A stretch of 38,589 nucleotides of DNA from positions 1-38,589 of the forward strand of contig DASWCW010000158.1 in assembly GCA_036395835.1 (NCBI GenBank), read 5' to 3'. Positions 30,050 through 38,515 of the stretch are shown piece by piece (the stretch's first letter is position 1; every line of letters starts with the position of its first letter). This DNA is from AP-16 sp036395835. GTDB lineage: Bacteria > Pseudomonadota > Alphaproteobacteria > Rhizobiales > Xanthobacteraceae. The position numbers were made by a program, and so were the translations under genes. The notes beneath the pieces are model-generated. The model had not been told where the DNA came from. It did not search any database and saw only the letters and a program-made list of their open reading frames with translations.

Positions 30050-31336
30050 CTAATTCCCCGCTAATCGCGGCAGCCACAGCGCGACCTGCGGCCAGTATGA
30101 CAAGATCACGAGCATGATCAGCATCGTGATCACGAACGGCGAGGCGCCGACGATCACGTCGTCGATCTTGCCGCGCTTGCGCAGGCCCTGCACCACGTAA
30201 AGGTTGATGCCGACCGGCGGCGTGATCATCGCGAGCTCGATCAGGATGATGACGATGATCCCGAACCACACCGGGTCGTAGCCGGCCTTGAACATGATCG
30301 GCGCGATGATCGGCACCGTCGCCACCATCATCGACAGCGTCTCCATGAACATGCCGAGAATGAAATAGAAGAGCACCACCACGATCAAAAGCTCGGTCGG
30401 GGTCAGCCCGAGGCTGGTGATCAAGCGGTTGAGCTGAGAGGTCAGGCCGATCGAGGTAATGACGAAATTGAGGAAATAGGCGGCGAGCAGAATCGCCATG
30501 ATCATGGCGGTGGTGCGCATCGTGCCCTCGAACGCGTGCAGCATGACGCGCAGCGTCAGTCGCCGGTTCCAGGCGGCGATGCCGACCGCGGCGATCACGC
30601 CGAGCGCGGCGGATTCCGTCGCCGTCGCCCAGCCGGCATAGATCGAGCCGATCACGGCGAGAAAGATGATGAGCGGCGGCAGCAGATCGGGCAGCGCCCG
30701 GAAGCGCTGCTCCCAGGTCGCCGAAGTCGGCCTGCCGCCGAGCTCCGGCCTGGCGATGCAGAAGATCAGCACGGTGAGGCTGAACAGGCTCGCCAGCACG
30801 ATGCCCGGAACGAAGCCCGCGAGATAGAGCTTCGGGATCGAGGTCTCGGTCAGAACACCGTAGACGATCATGTTGATCGACGGCGGGATCAGGATGCCGA
30901 GCGTGCCACCGGCCGCGATGGTGCCGAGAAACAGCCGTTCCGAATAGCCGTGCTTCTCAATCTCGCCCATCGCCACGGTGCCGATGGTGGCCGCGGTCGC
31001 CACGCTCGAGCCCGAGGTCGCGGCGAACATCGCGCAGGCGGCGATGTTGGAATGCATCAGCCCGCCGGGCAGCCACGGCATCCACAGCACCAGCGCGTTG
31101 TACATCCGCTCGGCCATTCCCGAGCGCAGCAGGATCTCGCCGAGCAGCACGAAGAACGGAATGGCGACGAGCAGGAAATTGTTGGACGTGCCCCAGGCGA
31201 TCTCGCCCATCGCCAGCGAAAGCGGCAACGGCGAATACACCCCGGAGAGCACGAGGCCGAGAATGCCGAGGCCGGCTGCGACCGGCACCGCGAGCGCCAG
31301 CAGGCCGACCAGGAGCAGCATGGTGAGAGGGAGCAT
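30050..31336 (-). CDS. dctM: TRAP transporter large permease (DctM)
   Basis: The 428-residue protein has about 12 membrane segments of the DctM family. Conserved motifs include IPFFVLLGEILLRSGMAERM, SGSSVATAATIGTVAMGEIE, GTLGILIPPSINMIVYGVLT and ITPPVGINLYVVQGLRKRGK. DctM forms the sodium-driven elevator part of TRAP importers with DctQ. The start ATG at 31336 lies one base after the dctQ stop (TGACATG), so they are translated together. The gene ends 13 bases from the REP-like repeat. Context points to a carboxylic-acid or ureido-acid substrate linked to the hydantoinase-type genes, but the substrate is inferred. Confidence 0.94.
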   Translation of the reverse strand: MLPLTMLLLVGLLALAVPVAAGLGILGLVLSGVYSPLPLSLAMGEIAWGTSNNFLLVAIPFFVLLGEILLRSGMAERMYNALVLWMPWLPGGLMHSNIAACAMFAATSGSSVATAATIGTVAMGEIEKHGYSERLFLGTIAAGGTLGILIPPSINMIVYGVLTETSIPKLYLAGFVPGIVLASLFSLTVLIFCIARPELGGRPTSATWEQRFRALPDLLPPLIIFLAVIGSIYAGWATATESAALGVIAAVGIAAWNRRLTLRVMLHAFEGTMRTTAMIMAILLAAYFLNFVITSIGLTSQLNRLITSLGLTPTELLIVVVLFYFILGMFMETLSMMVATVPIIAPIMFKAGYDPVWFGIIVIILIELAMITPPVGINLYVVQGLRKRGKIDDVIVGASPFVITMLIMLVILSYWPQVALWLPRLAGN

Positions 31337-31337
31337 G

Positions 31338-31931
31338 TCAGGAAGCCTCGCCTTCCTGCCGCTCCACCAGATCGCGGATCTCCTCCTCGACTTCCTCTTC
31401 GGCCGAACGGGTGCTGATGGCCTTGGCCATGCGGTTGAGGTGGCCTTGCCAGCCCAGGATCAGCGCGTGGATCAGCAACAGCATGCCGATCGCGACGAAG
31501 CCGAGCAGCCCGGCGAGCCACAGCAATTGCGGGATCACGGTCGGCGTCTCCAGCGCCGACTGGCTGCGCGAGCCCGCCGTCCACGATTGCGAGACGACGC
31601 CGAGCCCATGCCAGCTCATCAGCCCGAAAAATCCGATGAACAGCAGCAGCGCCACCCCGTCGAGAAAGAGGCGCAGCTTCTTCGGAAACAGCCCATAGAG
31701 CGAATCGATGCGGATATGGGCGCGGTCGATCAGCGCCGCGCCGAGCCCCCAGGCGGTGCCGATGGCGAGCGAGTAGCCCGCGAGCTCGTCGGCGCCGCCG
31801 ATCGAGCGGGCCAGAAATTTTCGCATCAAGACGTCGATGCCGATCAGGACTGCGGCCAGCAACACCAGCGCGCCGCCGAGCCAGAGCCCCCAAAGCGAGA
31901 AGCGGCGCACCTCCGCCATCAGCTTTTCCAT
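31338..31931 (-). CDS. dctQ: TRAP transporter small permease (DctQ)
   Basis: The 197-residue protein has four membrane helices, with the DctQ motif FLARSIGGADELAGYSLAIG and GAALIDRAHIRIDSLYGLFP after the second. The C-terminus is a long acidic tail (SAEEEVEEEIRDLVERQE). The ATG at 31931 is preceded by GGAG at 10 bases; ATG at 31916 is an alternative. It scaffolds DctM in the membrane. A gap of 113 bases to the binding-protein gene contains a short repeat. Confidence 0.88.
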   Translation of the reverse strand: MEKLMAEVRRFSLWGLWLGGALVLLAAVLIGIDVLMRKFLARSIGGADELAGYSLAIGTAWGLGAALIDRAHIRIDSLYGLFPKKLRLFLDGVALLLFIGFFGLMSWHGLGVVSQSWTAGSRSQSALETPTVIPQLLWLAGLLGFVAIGMLLLIHALILGWQGHLNRMAKAISTRSAEEEVEEEIRDLVERQEGEAS

Positions 31932-31989
31932 GCGCCGAAAACTCCGCAGGGCTATCGCATTCGGCTCGAAGCGAGCCGCAAAAGACTGC

Positions 31990-32026
31990 CTCTCCCCGCT
32001 TGCGGGGACAGGGTTGGGGTCAGAGG
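31990..32026. repeat. Short CTCTCCCCGC / GCGGGG repeat in the dctP-dctQ gap
   Basis: CTCTCCCCGCTTGCGGGGACAG forms a small hairpin (CCCCGC-TT-GCGGGG) followed by GGGTTGGGGTCAGAGG. It belongs to the same repeat type as at 24575. Between dctP and dctQ it may act to lower downstream expression relative to dctP. Confidence 0.5.
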
Positions 32027-32044
32027 CATTTCTTAAGGCAAGCG

Positions 32045-33094
32045 TTACGAGGTCGGCGCCTTCAGCCCCAGAATCTTGCCGACGGTCTCGTTCCACTGCT
32101 TGGCGCATTCGGCGCCGCAGCGCTTGGCCCAGCCGGCGAGCACCGCACCCTCGACCAGCTGCTTGTGGGTCTGGGCCTCTTCCGGCTTGACCGGAACGAT
32201 GGTGGATTTCGCCAGCTTGCCCATGGTGCAGGGCTGCTCGTCGGTATTGCAGTTCTCCGCCTCGGCCGTGGTGGTCTTGATCGTCGCCCACATCTTGTCC
32301 TCATAGGCCTTGATCTGGTCGAGGATGAATTGCTGCACCTTCGGATCGAGCCGGTTCCAGCTGCTCAGATTCACCGCGAGCACGTTGATGCTCCAGCCGA
32401 GCGACATTGGGTAGATCGACTTCGTCACCTCGTTCCAGCCCGCGGTATTGCCCGAAAGGCTGCCGGTGACCGCGCAATCGACGACGCCGTTGTTGAGCGC
32501 CGGCACCACTTCGGCGAACGCCATGCTCACCGCGGTGGCGCCGAGGCCGCCGAGGAAGTCACGCATGGTGTTGTTGAAGACGCGAATCTTCTTGCCCTTG
32601 AAGCTGTCGAGGCCGCTGACGATCTCGCGGCACCACAACACCTGGGGCGTGTTGCCGCCGAACGCCAGCAGTTTGGCGTTCCAGTTCTTCTGCATCTGCC
32701 GGTCGATGGTGTCGCGATAGGCGTTGCAGCCGGCGCGCGCCTTGTCCGGATCGAGGGTCAGGCCGGCGAGATCGCAGGCCTCGAAGCGCGGGTCGTCGCC
32801 GGCCATCTTCGATATGTCCATGGCGGCGAAGTCCATGACGCCGAGCTTGAGCAGCCGCAGCATGGTCTTGTCGTCGATCCCCATCTGATCGAGCGGGGTG
32901 ACGTCGGCGGTGACCGCCCCCTTGGAGGCCTCCGGGATGGTCTTGCGCCAGAACGGCAGCTCGTCGACGATCGAGACCGGCGTCGGGCTGTTGAGCCCGA
33001 TCACCTTGAAATGCGTCTTCGGCAGCTCCTGCGCGGCGGCGCCCGCCGCCATGGCGACGGCGACGCCGAGCCCTGTCAGCAAACGATACAGCAT
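32045..33094 (-). CDS. dctP: TRAP transporter solute-binding protein (DctP)
   Basis: The 349-residue protein has a signal peptide (MLYRLLTGLGVAVAMAAGAA, cleaved before QELP) and the DctP-type fold: FWRKTIPEASKGAVTADVTP, DKTMLRLLKLGVMDFAAMDI and, in the second half, SFKGKKIRVFNNTMRDFLGG with the conserved Arg that grips the ligand carboxylate, then VPALNNGVVDCAVTGSLSG. The binding pocket would take a small organic acid. Six cysteines, an unusual number, occur towards the ends (EACDLAG, AGCNAY, ENCNTDEQPC, KRCGAEC), perhaps disulfides. The gene follows the amidohydrolase by 123 bases on the same strand and precedes dctQ and dctM. Confidence 0.93.
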   Translation of the reverse strand: MLYRLLTGLGVAVAMAAGAAAQELPKTHFKVIGLNSPTPVSIVDELPFWRKTIPEASKGAVTADVTPLDQMGIDDKTMLRLLKLGVMDFAAMDISKMAGDDPRFEACDLAGLTLDPDKARAGCNAYRDTIDRQMQKNWNAKLLAFGGNTPQVLWCREIVSGLDSFKGKKIRVFNNTMRDFLGGLGATAVSMAFAEVVPALNNGVVDCAVTGSLSGNTAGWNEVTKSIYPMSLGWSINVLAVNLSSWNRLDPKVQQFILDQIKAYEDKMWATIKTTTAEAENCNTDEQPCTMGKLAKSTIVPVKPEEAQTHKQLVEGAVLAGWAKRCGAECAKQWNETVGKILGLKAPTS

Positions 33095-33217
33095 GGTGAT
33101 TCTCCCTCGCTACCGCGCTTGACGGCGCGGCATTGTCTCACCCGATCATCGAGTGTGTCACCAACGGTGGAAGCCTGGCAATCTCCGGCAGGTTGTGGCT
33201 GCGCCTCAGCGCCCGGA

Positions 33218-34639
33218 CTACGAATGTTCGGATGGTTGCACGGGATTCGACGCTTCGCGCTTGAGGAACGCCCCGTCGCCGGCGTGGCCCAGGAGCCGCC
33301 CGTCCTCGACGATGATCTTCCCGCGCAGCATCACCAGCGCAGGCCAACCCTTCACACGCAAGCCTTCATAGGGCGTGTAGTCCGCGCCGTGATGCAGGAT
33401 GTCTTGTGAAATCGTCTGCTCGCGATCGGGATCCCACAGTACGATATCGGCGTCGCTGCCGACTGCGATCGTGCCCTTGCGCGGATAGAGGCCATAGAGC
33501 TTGGCGTGATTGGTCGCGGTGAGCGCCACGAAGCGCGGCAAGTCGATCCGGCCCTTCGACACGCCTTCGGAAAAGAGGATCGGCAGCCGCGTCTCGACGC
33601 CCGGTATGCCGTTCGGCACCCAGCGGAAGCTGGTGCGCGCCTTCGGATGCAGCTTGCCGTGCGGGTCCTCGTAGCGGAACGGGCAGTGATCGGAGGAGAA
33701 CAGGCTGAACACGCCGCTCGTGATCCCCTCCCAGCACGCCGCCTGGCTCGCTTCGTCGCGCGGCGGCGGACTGCACACGTATTTGGCGCCTTCCATGCCG
33801 AGGCCATCGAGATCCTTTTCGGTCAGCACCAGATATTGCGGGCAGGTCTCGCCCGAAATCTTGAGACCGCGAATCTGCGCCCGCCGGATTTCCTCCATCG
33901 CCTGGCGATTGGAGACGTGGACGATGACGATCGGCACGTCGACGAGCTCGGCGAGCGTGATGGCGCGGTGGGTCGCCTCGCGCTCGACCGCAATCGGCCG
34001 CGAAGTGGCGTGAAATTTCGGCGCGATGCGGCCGCCGCGTTCGAGCCGATCGGTCAGGAAACGGATGGCATCGTAATTTTCCGCATGGATCTGCACCAGC
34101 GCGCCGGCCTCGCGCGCGACCGCCAGCACGTTGAGGATCTCGAGGTCGGACAGCGCCAAGCCCTCGTAGGTCATGAACACCTTGAACGACGGATAGCCGT
34201 CGCGCACGAGCGCGGGAAGCTCCTGCCCGATCACGGCCGGGGTCGGATCGGCGATGATCAGATGAAAGCCGTGATCGACGTAGGCCTTTCCGTTCGCCGA
34301 GGCGTGATAATTATCGAGCGCCTCGCGCAGGGTCTGGCCTTTGGCCTGCAGGCAATAGCTCAGCACACTGGTGCTGCCGCCGCACGCGGCCGCCCGCGTG
34401 CCGGAGACGAAATCGTCAGCCATCACGACACCGTCGCCGAACGGCTGCGCGAGGTGCACATGACTGTCGATCCCGCCCGGAAGCACGAATCTTCCGCGCG
34501 CGTCGACCACCTGGCGGGCGGGGCCGAGGTCCTCCCCGAGCGCGACGATGCGTCCGGCGCGGATGCCGACGTCGCAGGCAATCACGTCGGCGGCGGTCGC
34601 AATCGTGCCGCCGCGGATCACGGTGTCGAGCTGAGCCAC
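33218..34639 (-). CDS. Dihydropyrimidinase / D-hydantoinase-like amidohydrolase
   Basis: The start is GTG 34639, preceded by GGGAGAGATC; the frame continues upstream without a site and would be 128 residues too long. The 473-residue protein is a cyclic amidase of the urease superfamily: LPGGIDSHVHLAQPFG with metal ligands His60 and His62, SFKVFMTYEG with the likely carbamylated Lys153, VQIHAENYD with His185, VIVHVSNRQAM, and SLFSSDHCPFR with the catalytic Asp. It should open a dihydropyrimidine, hydantoin or related cyclic imide ring. It leads the dctPQM genes, so the transporter may import the ring or its product. The C-terminus ends KREASNPVQPSEHS. Confidence 0.92.
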   Translation of the reverse strand: MAQLDTVIRGGTIATAADVIACDVGIRAGRIVALGEDLGPARQVVDARGRFVLPGGIDSHVHLAQPFGDGVVMADDFVSGTRAAACGGSTSVLSYCLQAKGQTLREALDNYHASANGKAYVDHGFHLIIADPTPAVIGQELPALVRDGYPSFKVFMTYEGLALSDLEILNVLAVAREAGALVQIHAENYDAIRFLTDRLERGGRIAPKFHATSRPIAVEREATHRAITLAELVDVPIVIVHVSNRQAMEEIRRAQIRGLKISGETCPQYLVLTEKDLDGLGMEGAKYVCSPPPRDEASQAACWEGITSGVFSLFSSDHCPFRYEDPHGKLHPKARTSFRWVPNGIPGVETRLPILFSEGVSKGRIDLPRFVALTATNHAKLYGLYPRKGTIAVGSDADIVLWDPDREQTISQDILHHGADYTPYEGLRVKGWPALVMLRGKIIVEDGRLLGHAGDGAFLKREASNPVQPSEHS

Positions 34640-34784
34640 GATCTCTCCCGGGGCCTCCTGTTCGGCCGGCCAGCATCCAAGCGTACTACCAAGGCTGCAC
34701 GCGCGCGACCCGCATTGCGATCTCTTGCGCGCGTGTCGGAGGGCCGATAGCACAGGTGCGCGAGACGCGACCGGAAGCGCCACG

Positions 34785-35558
34785 ATGACGAAAGCGAAAT
34801 ATCGGCTCGGAATGCTCACCCCGTCGTCGAACACGGTGCTGGAGCCCGTCGTCCAGGCGATGCTGATAGGCTTGCCCGACGTCAGCGCGCATTTTTCGCG
34901 CTTCCGCGTCACCGAGATCGCGCTGTCGGATCGGGCGCTCGGGCAGTTCGCCGAGAAACCGATGCTCGAAGCCGCGGAGCTGCTCGCCGAGGCCAAGGTC
35001 GACGTGATCTGCTGGAACGGCACTTCGTCCGGCTGGCTCGGGCTCGATCAGGACCGGCGGCTGTGCGAGCGCATCACCCAGGCGACCGGCATTCCGGCGG
35101 CCACTTCGGTCCTTAGTCTGGTCGAGCTCTTGCGGCGGACCGCGGTCGAAAGTTTTGCGCTCGTCTCGCCCTATACCGAGGACATCCAGCAGCGAATCAT
35201 CGAAACCTTCCGGGCCGAAGGGTTCGCGTGCGTCGCCGAGCGACATTCCTCGCGCAGCGACAATTTCAGCTTCGCGCAGGTGGGCGAGGCGGAACTCGAT
35301 GCCATGGTGCGCTCGGCGGCTGTGAGCAAGGCCCAGGCGCTCACGACCTTCTGCACGAATCTGTGGTCAGCGCCGCTGGTCGAAGGCTGGGAGCGCGGGC
35401 TCGGCGTGCCGGTCTACGACACCATCGCGACCGCGGTGTTCGGCAGCCTGGAGAGTGCCGGGATCGATCCCAGCCGGGTCGAGGGATGGGGCCGGCTGTT
35501 CGCGGTGCCCGCGCGAATGGCTGCAACGATCGATGCCCGCTGGAAGAACGCGCGCTAG
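34785..35558 (+). CDS. Asp/Glu racemase superfamily protein, arylmalonate-decarboxylase-like site
   Basis: The ATG at 34785 is preceded by GGAAGCGCCACG; 257 residues. It belongs to the maleate isomerase / arylmalonate decarboxylase / Asp-Glu racemase superfamily: LGMLTPSSNTVLEPVVQAML, VICWNGTSSGWLGLDQD and ALTTFCTNLWSAPLVEGWER, with VEGWGRLF near the end. Racemases and maleate isomerase use two cysteines. Here the first position falls in NGTSS (Gly79-Thr80-Ser81) and only Cys190 remains at the second, as in arylmalonate decarboxylase (Gly74 and Cys188). This suggests a one-base, malonate-type decarboxylation or related chemistry. The gene is divergent from the amidohydrolase, which implies a shared regulatory space of about 145 bases. 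Confidence 0.8.
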   Translation: MTKAKYRLGMLTPSSNTVLEPVVQAMLIGLPDVSAHFSRFRVTEIALSDRALGQFAEKPMLEAAELLAEAKVDVICWNGTSSGWLGLDQDRRLCERITQATGIPAATSVLSLVELLRRTAVESFALVSPYTEDIQQRIIETFRAEGFACVAERHSSRSDNFSFAQVGEAELDAMVRSAAVSKAQALTTFCTNLWSAPLVEGWERGLGVPVYDTIATAVFGSLESAGIDPSRVEGWGRLFAVPARMAATIDARWKNAR

Positions 35559-35577
35559 CGATGACGCGAGAGTACCG

Positions 35578-36657
35578 CTATTGCGATCCCAGCCGCCCCG
35601 GCGTGTCCGAGCTGAAATACACATCGGCCTGCATGCCCGGCACCAGCGGCCCGGGATCCGCCAAATCCACGAGTACCTCCATCACGTCGACGTCGCTGAA
35701 CTTGCGCTGCCCGCGGGCGCTGATCCGGCTCGGCCCCACGACCTGATCGATGGAGGCGACTTTTCCTTCGAATTCCCGGTCGCGAAACGCGTCCACACGC
35801 ACGAACACGCGCTGGCCGACGCGAATTTTGACCAGATCCTTCTCGTCCAATTCCGCGCGCACCCGCAAGGCCGAGACATCGCCGAGCAGCACCAGCGGCT
35901 GCTCCGATGAGGGCGGCGCCAGCTCGCCAACCTTGGCCTGGACCTGGAGCACGGTGCCGGCGAGCGGCGCGCGAATCCGGGTCTTTTCCAGCTCCGCCTC
36001 GGCAAGCGTCAGTTCCGCGCGAGAGACGTTGAGCTCGCCTTCCAGTCGGCTCGGCAAGGCCGTACCAGCCGCCGCTTTTACTCTGCGCAGCGCATCTTGC
36101 TGCTCGCGAAGCCGATCCTGCGCCAGCGACAGTGCGAGCCGGGCGGCATCGAGCCCGGCCTGCGACGTGCGGCCGGTCCGGCGCGCCGCCGCGGTGCGGT
36201 CGAGCCCGGCACGCGCTTCCGCAACGGCTCGTTCGGCATCGGCGACCGCATCCTCGACCTTGCGGCGCTCGGCCGAGCCCTTGGGGGTAGATGCGTCGTT
36301 GCGGACCCGCTTGCGCAGCGCGGCCTGCGCTTCGGACGCGGCCAATCGGGCGAGCGCCTCGCTGTCATCGAGCCGAACCAGCAGCTCGCCGGCGAACACC
36401 TTGTCGTTGGGCTTGACCAGCACTTCGGCAATGCGGCCGATGACGGGCGCCGCGATCTTGATCTCCCGCGACAGCGGTTCGACCCGGCCCGGCGCAACCG
36501 CAGTCCAGCGCTTCTGCCCGGATGCGCCCGAGGGCGCCGCAGTCGATGCTTCCTCGGCGCGGAACGGCGCCGCGACCAGGAACGCGGTGACGACGGCCGC
36601 GAGCAAGACCGCTACCAACGCCGCTATCGTCCTGCCTGGCCTTTGCATGAACTCCAC
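35578..36657 (-). CDS. HlyD/DevB-family periplasmic adaptor
   Basis: The 359-residue protein starts with GTG 36657, or ATG 36648 after GGAG. One N-terminal membrane helix (IAALVAVLLAAVVTAFLVAA) is followed by a lipoyl-type half (APGRVEPLSREIKIAAPVIG, VLVKPNDKVFAGELLVRLDD), a long alpha-helical hairpin (about residues 105-235, with repeated AxAxAExAV heptads), then the second lipoyl half (IRAPLAGTVLQVQAKVGELA) and the beta-barrel end. This is the adaptor of DevBCA/MacAB-type exporters, linking the inner-membrane ABC part to an outer-membrane channel. No outer-membrane channel gene is present here. It follows the ATPase by two bases. Confidence 0.9.
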   Translation of the reverse strand: MEFMQRPGRTIAALVAVLLAAVVTAFLVAAPFRAEEASTAAPSGASGQKRWTAVAPGRVEPLSREIKIAAPVIGRIAEVLVKPNDKVFAGELLVRLDDSEALARLAASEAQAALRKRVRNDASTPKGSAERRKVEDAVADAERAVAEARAGLDRTAAARRTGRTSQAGLDAARLALSLAQDRLREQQDALRRVKAAAGTALPSRLEGELNVSRAELTLAEAELEKTRIRAPLAGTVLQVQAKVGELAPPSSEQPLVLLGDVSALRVRAELDEKDLVKIRVGQRVFVRVDAFRDREFEGKVASIDQVVGPSRISARGQRKFSDVDVMEVLVDLADPGPLVPGMQADVYFSSDTPGRLGSQ

Positions 36658-36659
36658 GT

Positions 36660-37391
36660 TTACCCCAGCTGGCTCGCGGATTGCGCCGGCGCAGGCCCGG
36701 TGCCCGCCCGTTCCTCGCCGACGATGCGTCCGTCTTCGATGCGCACGATTCGCTGCGCGAACGGCAAGATACGCGGATCGTGCGTAACGACGAAGACGGC
36801 GCGCGAGGGGTCCTTCGCGATCCCCGCCAGCACCGTCATGATGGCATGTCCGTTCTCGCTGTCCAGCGCCCCGGTCGGCTCATCGGCAAGGATCGCGGAG
36901 GCATCTCCCACGATCGCCCGCGCGATCGCGACGCGCTGCTGCTCGCCGCCGCTGAGCTCCCGGGGAAACGATCTCACCTTGTGCGAAAGACCGACCGCCG
37001 CCAGCGCATCGTTTGCCTTGGCTCGCGCGCGACGGGAGCGCTCGCCGCGCACGTCCAGCACCAGGCGAACGTTTTCCAACGCGGTCAGCGTCGGAAACAG
37101 ATGATACGACTGGAAAATAAATCCGACGTGTCGTCGCCGCAGCTCGGCGAGCTGTTCGGCACGCGCTCCGGTCGTGGGACGTCCGAGGATGCGGACCGTG
37201 CCTCGCGTCGGCGACAGGATGCATCCGAGCACGGAGAGCAACGTGGTCTTGCCGCTGCCGGACGGCCCCATGAGCAGCGTCAGCTCCCCGCCTCGGAGCG
37301 ACAGATCGATGCCTCGCAGGGCTTCGACCCGCCACGCCCCCTCGCCGAGGATTCTCGCGATATCCACGGCCTCGATCACCGGCTCGGTCAT
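36660..37391 (-). CDS. DevA/LolD-type ABC transporter ATPase
   Basis: The ATG at 37391 overlaps the permease stop as ATGA; 243 residues. Motifs in order: Walker A GPSGSGKTTLL at 42-52, the Q-loop FIFQSYHLFPTLTALENV, the signature LSGGEQQRVAIARAI, Walker B ILADEPTGALDSENG and the H-loop VVTHDP. It is of the MacB/DevA/LolD subfamily, which powers mechanotransmission by FtsX-like permeases rather than classical import. It lies between its permease and adaptor genes and is translated with them. Confidence 0.94.
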   Translation of the reverse strand: MTEPVIEAVDIARILGEGAWRVEALRGIDLSLRGGELTLLMGPSGSGKTTLLSVLGCILSPTRGTVRILGRPTTGARAEQLAELRRRHVGFIFQSYHLFPTLTALENVRLVLDVRGERSRRARAKANDALAAVGLSHKVRSFPRELSGGEQQRVAIARAIVGDASAILADEPTGALDSENGHAIMTVLAGIAKDPSRAVFVVTHDPRILPFAQRIVRIEDGRIVGEERAGTGPAPAQSASQLG

Positions 37392-38515
37392 CGCGTGAAG
37401 ACCATGGCTGGATCGAGGCGGGTCACGACGGTAATGGCGGAGATCGCCGAGAAGGCGCACATGGCCAAGGTGAGCGCGAACAGACCGAGCGTCAGCCCGG
37501 GAGTCATCACGATGGGCAAGGCGGTGTTCTGGGTGGCCGCGACCAGCGCCATGGCGATGCCGGCGGCGATCGAGAAGCCGATGACGGCGCTGAGCAGCGC
37601 CTGCCAGAGGATCACCCGATAGATATAGGCCCGGGACGAGCCGATGGCGCGCAGCGTGGCGAACTCGTTGAGGTGATCCTTGGTGCTGGAATAGAGCGTC
37701 TGCGCGACAATGACGGTTCCGACGATGAGGCCGAGCAGGGCGCTGGCGAACAGCGCGGCTCCCGCGCCGGTGCCGAACAGCCAGAAAACCCGGCTGCGGC
37801 CGCGAAATTCATCCGACGTGAGCACCTCGGCGTCCGACAGCCTTGCCGTGATCTGGGCGCGCACGCGCTCGATGCTCGTCCCCGGCTCGGTGCGCACGAT
37901 GAAAAATGTGGCCTTGTTCGGCGGCGCCCCCATATAGTCCCGCGCGCGATCGATCGTGGTGAACACGTAGGGCGTGGTCGTAAAGGACCGGATGCCTCGG
38001 GTGACAACAGCCACCCGCGCCTTCTGATCCCGGATTTCCGCGGTGTCGCCGATCCGCGATACCCCGAGCCGCCCGAAATAGGAGCGGTCAACCGCCACGG
38101 CGCCGGGCGCGGAGAGATCGTCGAGACTGCCTTCTGCGAGATTCCACGGCTGCAATCCGCCGGGCTCGACGCCGATGACGAACACCGGCATCGCCGAGCC
38201 GTCCGATTTGCGCCAAAGCGCGAAGCCGATCGTCACCGGGATCGCAGCCGTGACCCCTTGGACCGCCAATGCCTGGAACCGCTCGCGTCCGTCCAACAGC
38301 GAGGTGGCCTCGAAGTTCTTCGTCTCGGCAGGCGCGATCCAAAGATCGGCCTGCGAATGGTCGATCATGGTGGTGATCATGCGCTCGAAACCCATGAAGA
38401 GCCCGAGTTGCACCGCGACCAGAACGATCGAGAACACGATCCCGACCACGGTGGCAACGAAACGAACCCGATCGTGAAACAAGTTGCGGGAGGCGAGCGT
38501 GAAGATCAAACGCAT
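37388..38515 (-). CDS. DevC/MacB-type ABC permease (FtsX-like)
   Basis: The start chosen is ATG 38515; TTG at 38521 would add two residues. The 375-residue protein has one N-terminal membrane helix (FVATVVGIVFSIVLVAVQLG), a large periplasmic domain (residues about 45-255, with DLWIAPAETKNFEATSLLDG and VFVIGVEPGGLQPWNLAEGS), then three C-terminal membrane helices containing the FtsX motif EFATLRAIGSSRAYIYRVIL. This is the DevC layout. With the ATPase and adaptor it should export a lipid, peptide or other amphipathic compound. It is the first gene of its operon in the window; only 74 bases remain to the right edge and show no feature. Confidence 0.93.
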   Translation of the reverse strand: MRLIFTLASRNLFHDRVRFVATVVGIVFSIVLVAVQLGLFMGFERMITTMIDHSQADLWIAPAETKNFEATSLLDGRERFQALAVQGVTAAIPVTIGFALWRKSDGSAMPVFVIGVEPGGLQPWNLAEGSLDDLSAPGAVAVDRSYFGRLGVSRIGDTAEIRDQKARVAVVTRGIRSFTTTPYVFTTIDRARDYMGAPPNKATFFIVRTEPGTSIERVRAQITARLSDAEVLTSDEFRGRSRVFWLFGTGAGAALFASALLGLIVGTVIVAQTLYSSTKDHLNEFATLRAIGSSRAYIYRVILWQALLSAVIGFSIAAGIAMALVAATQNTALPIVMTPGLTLGLFALTLAMCAFSAISAITVVTRLDPAMVFTR

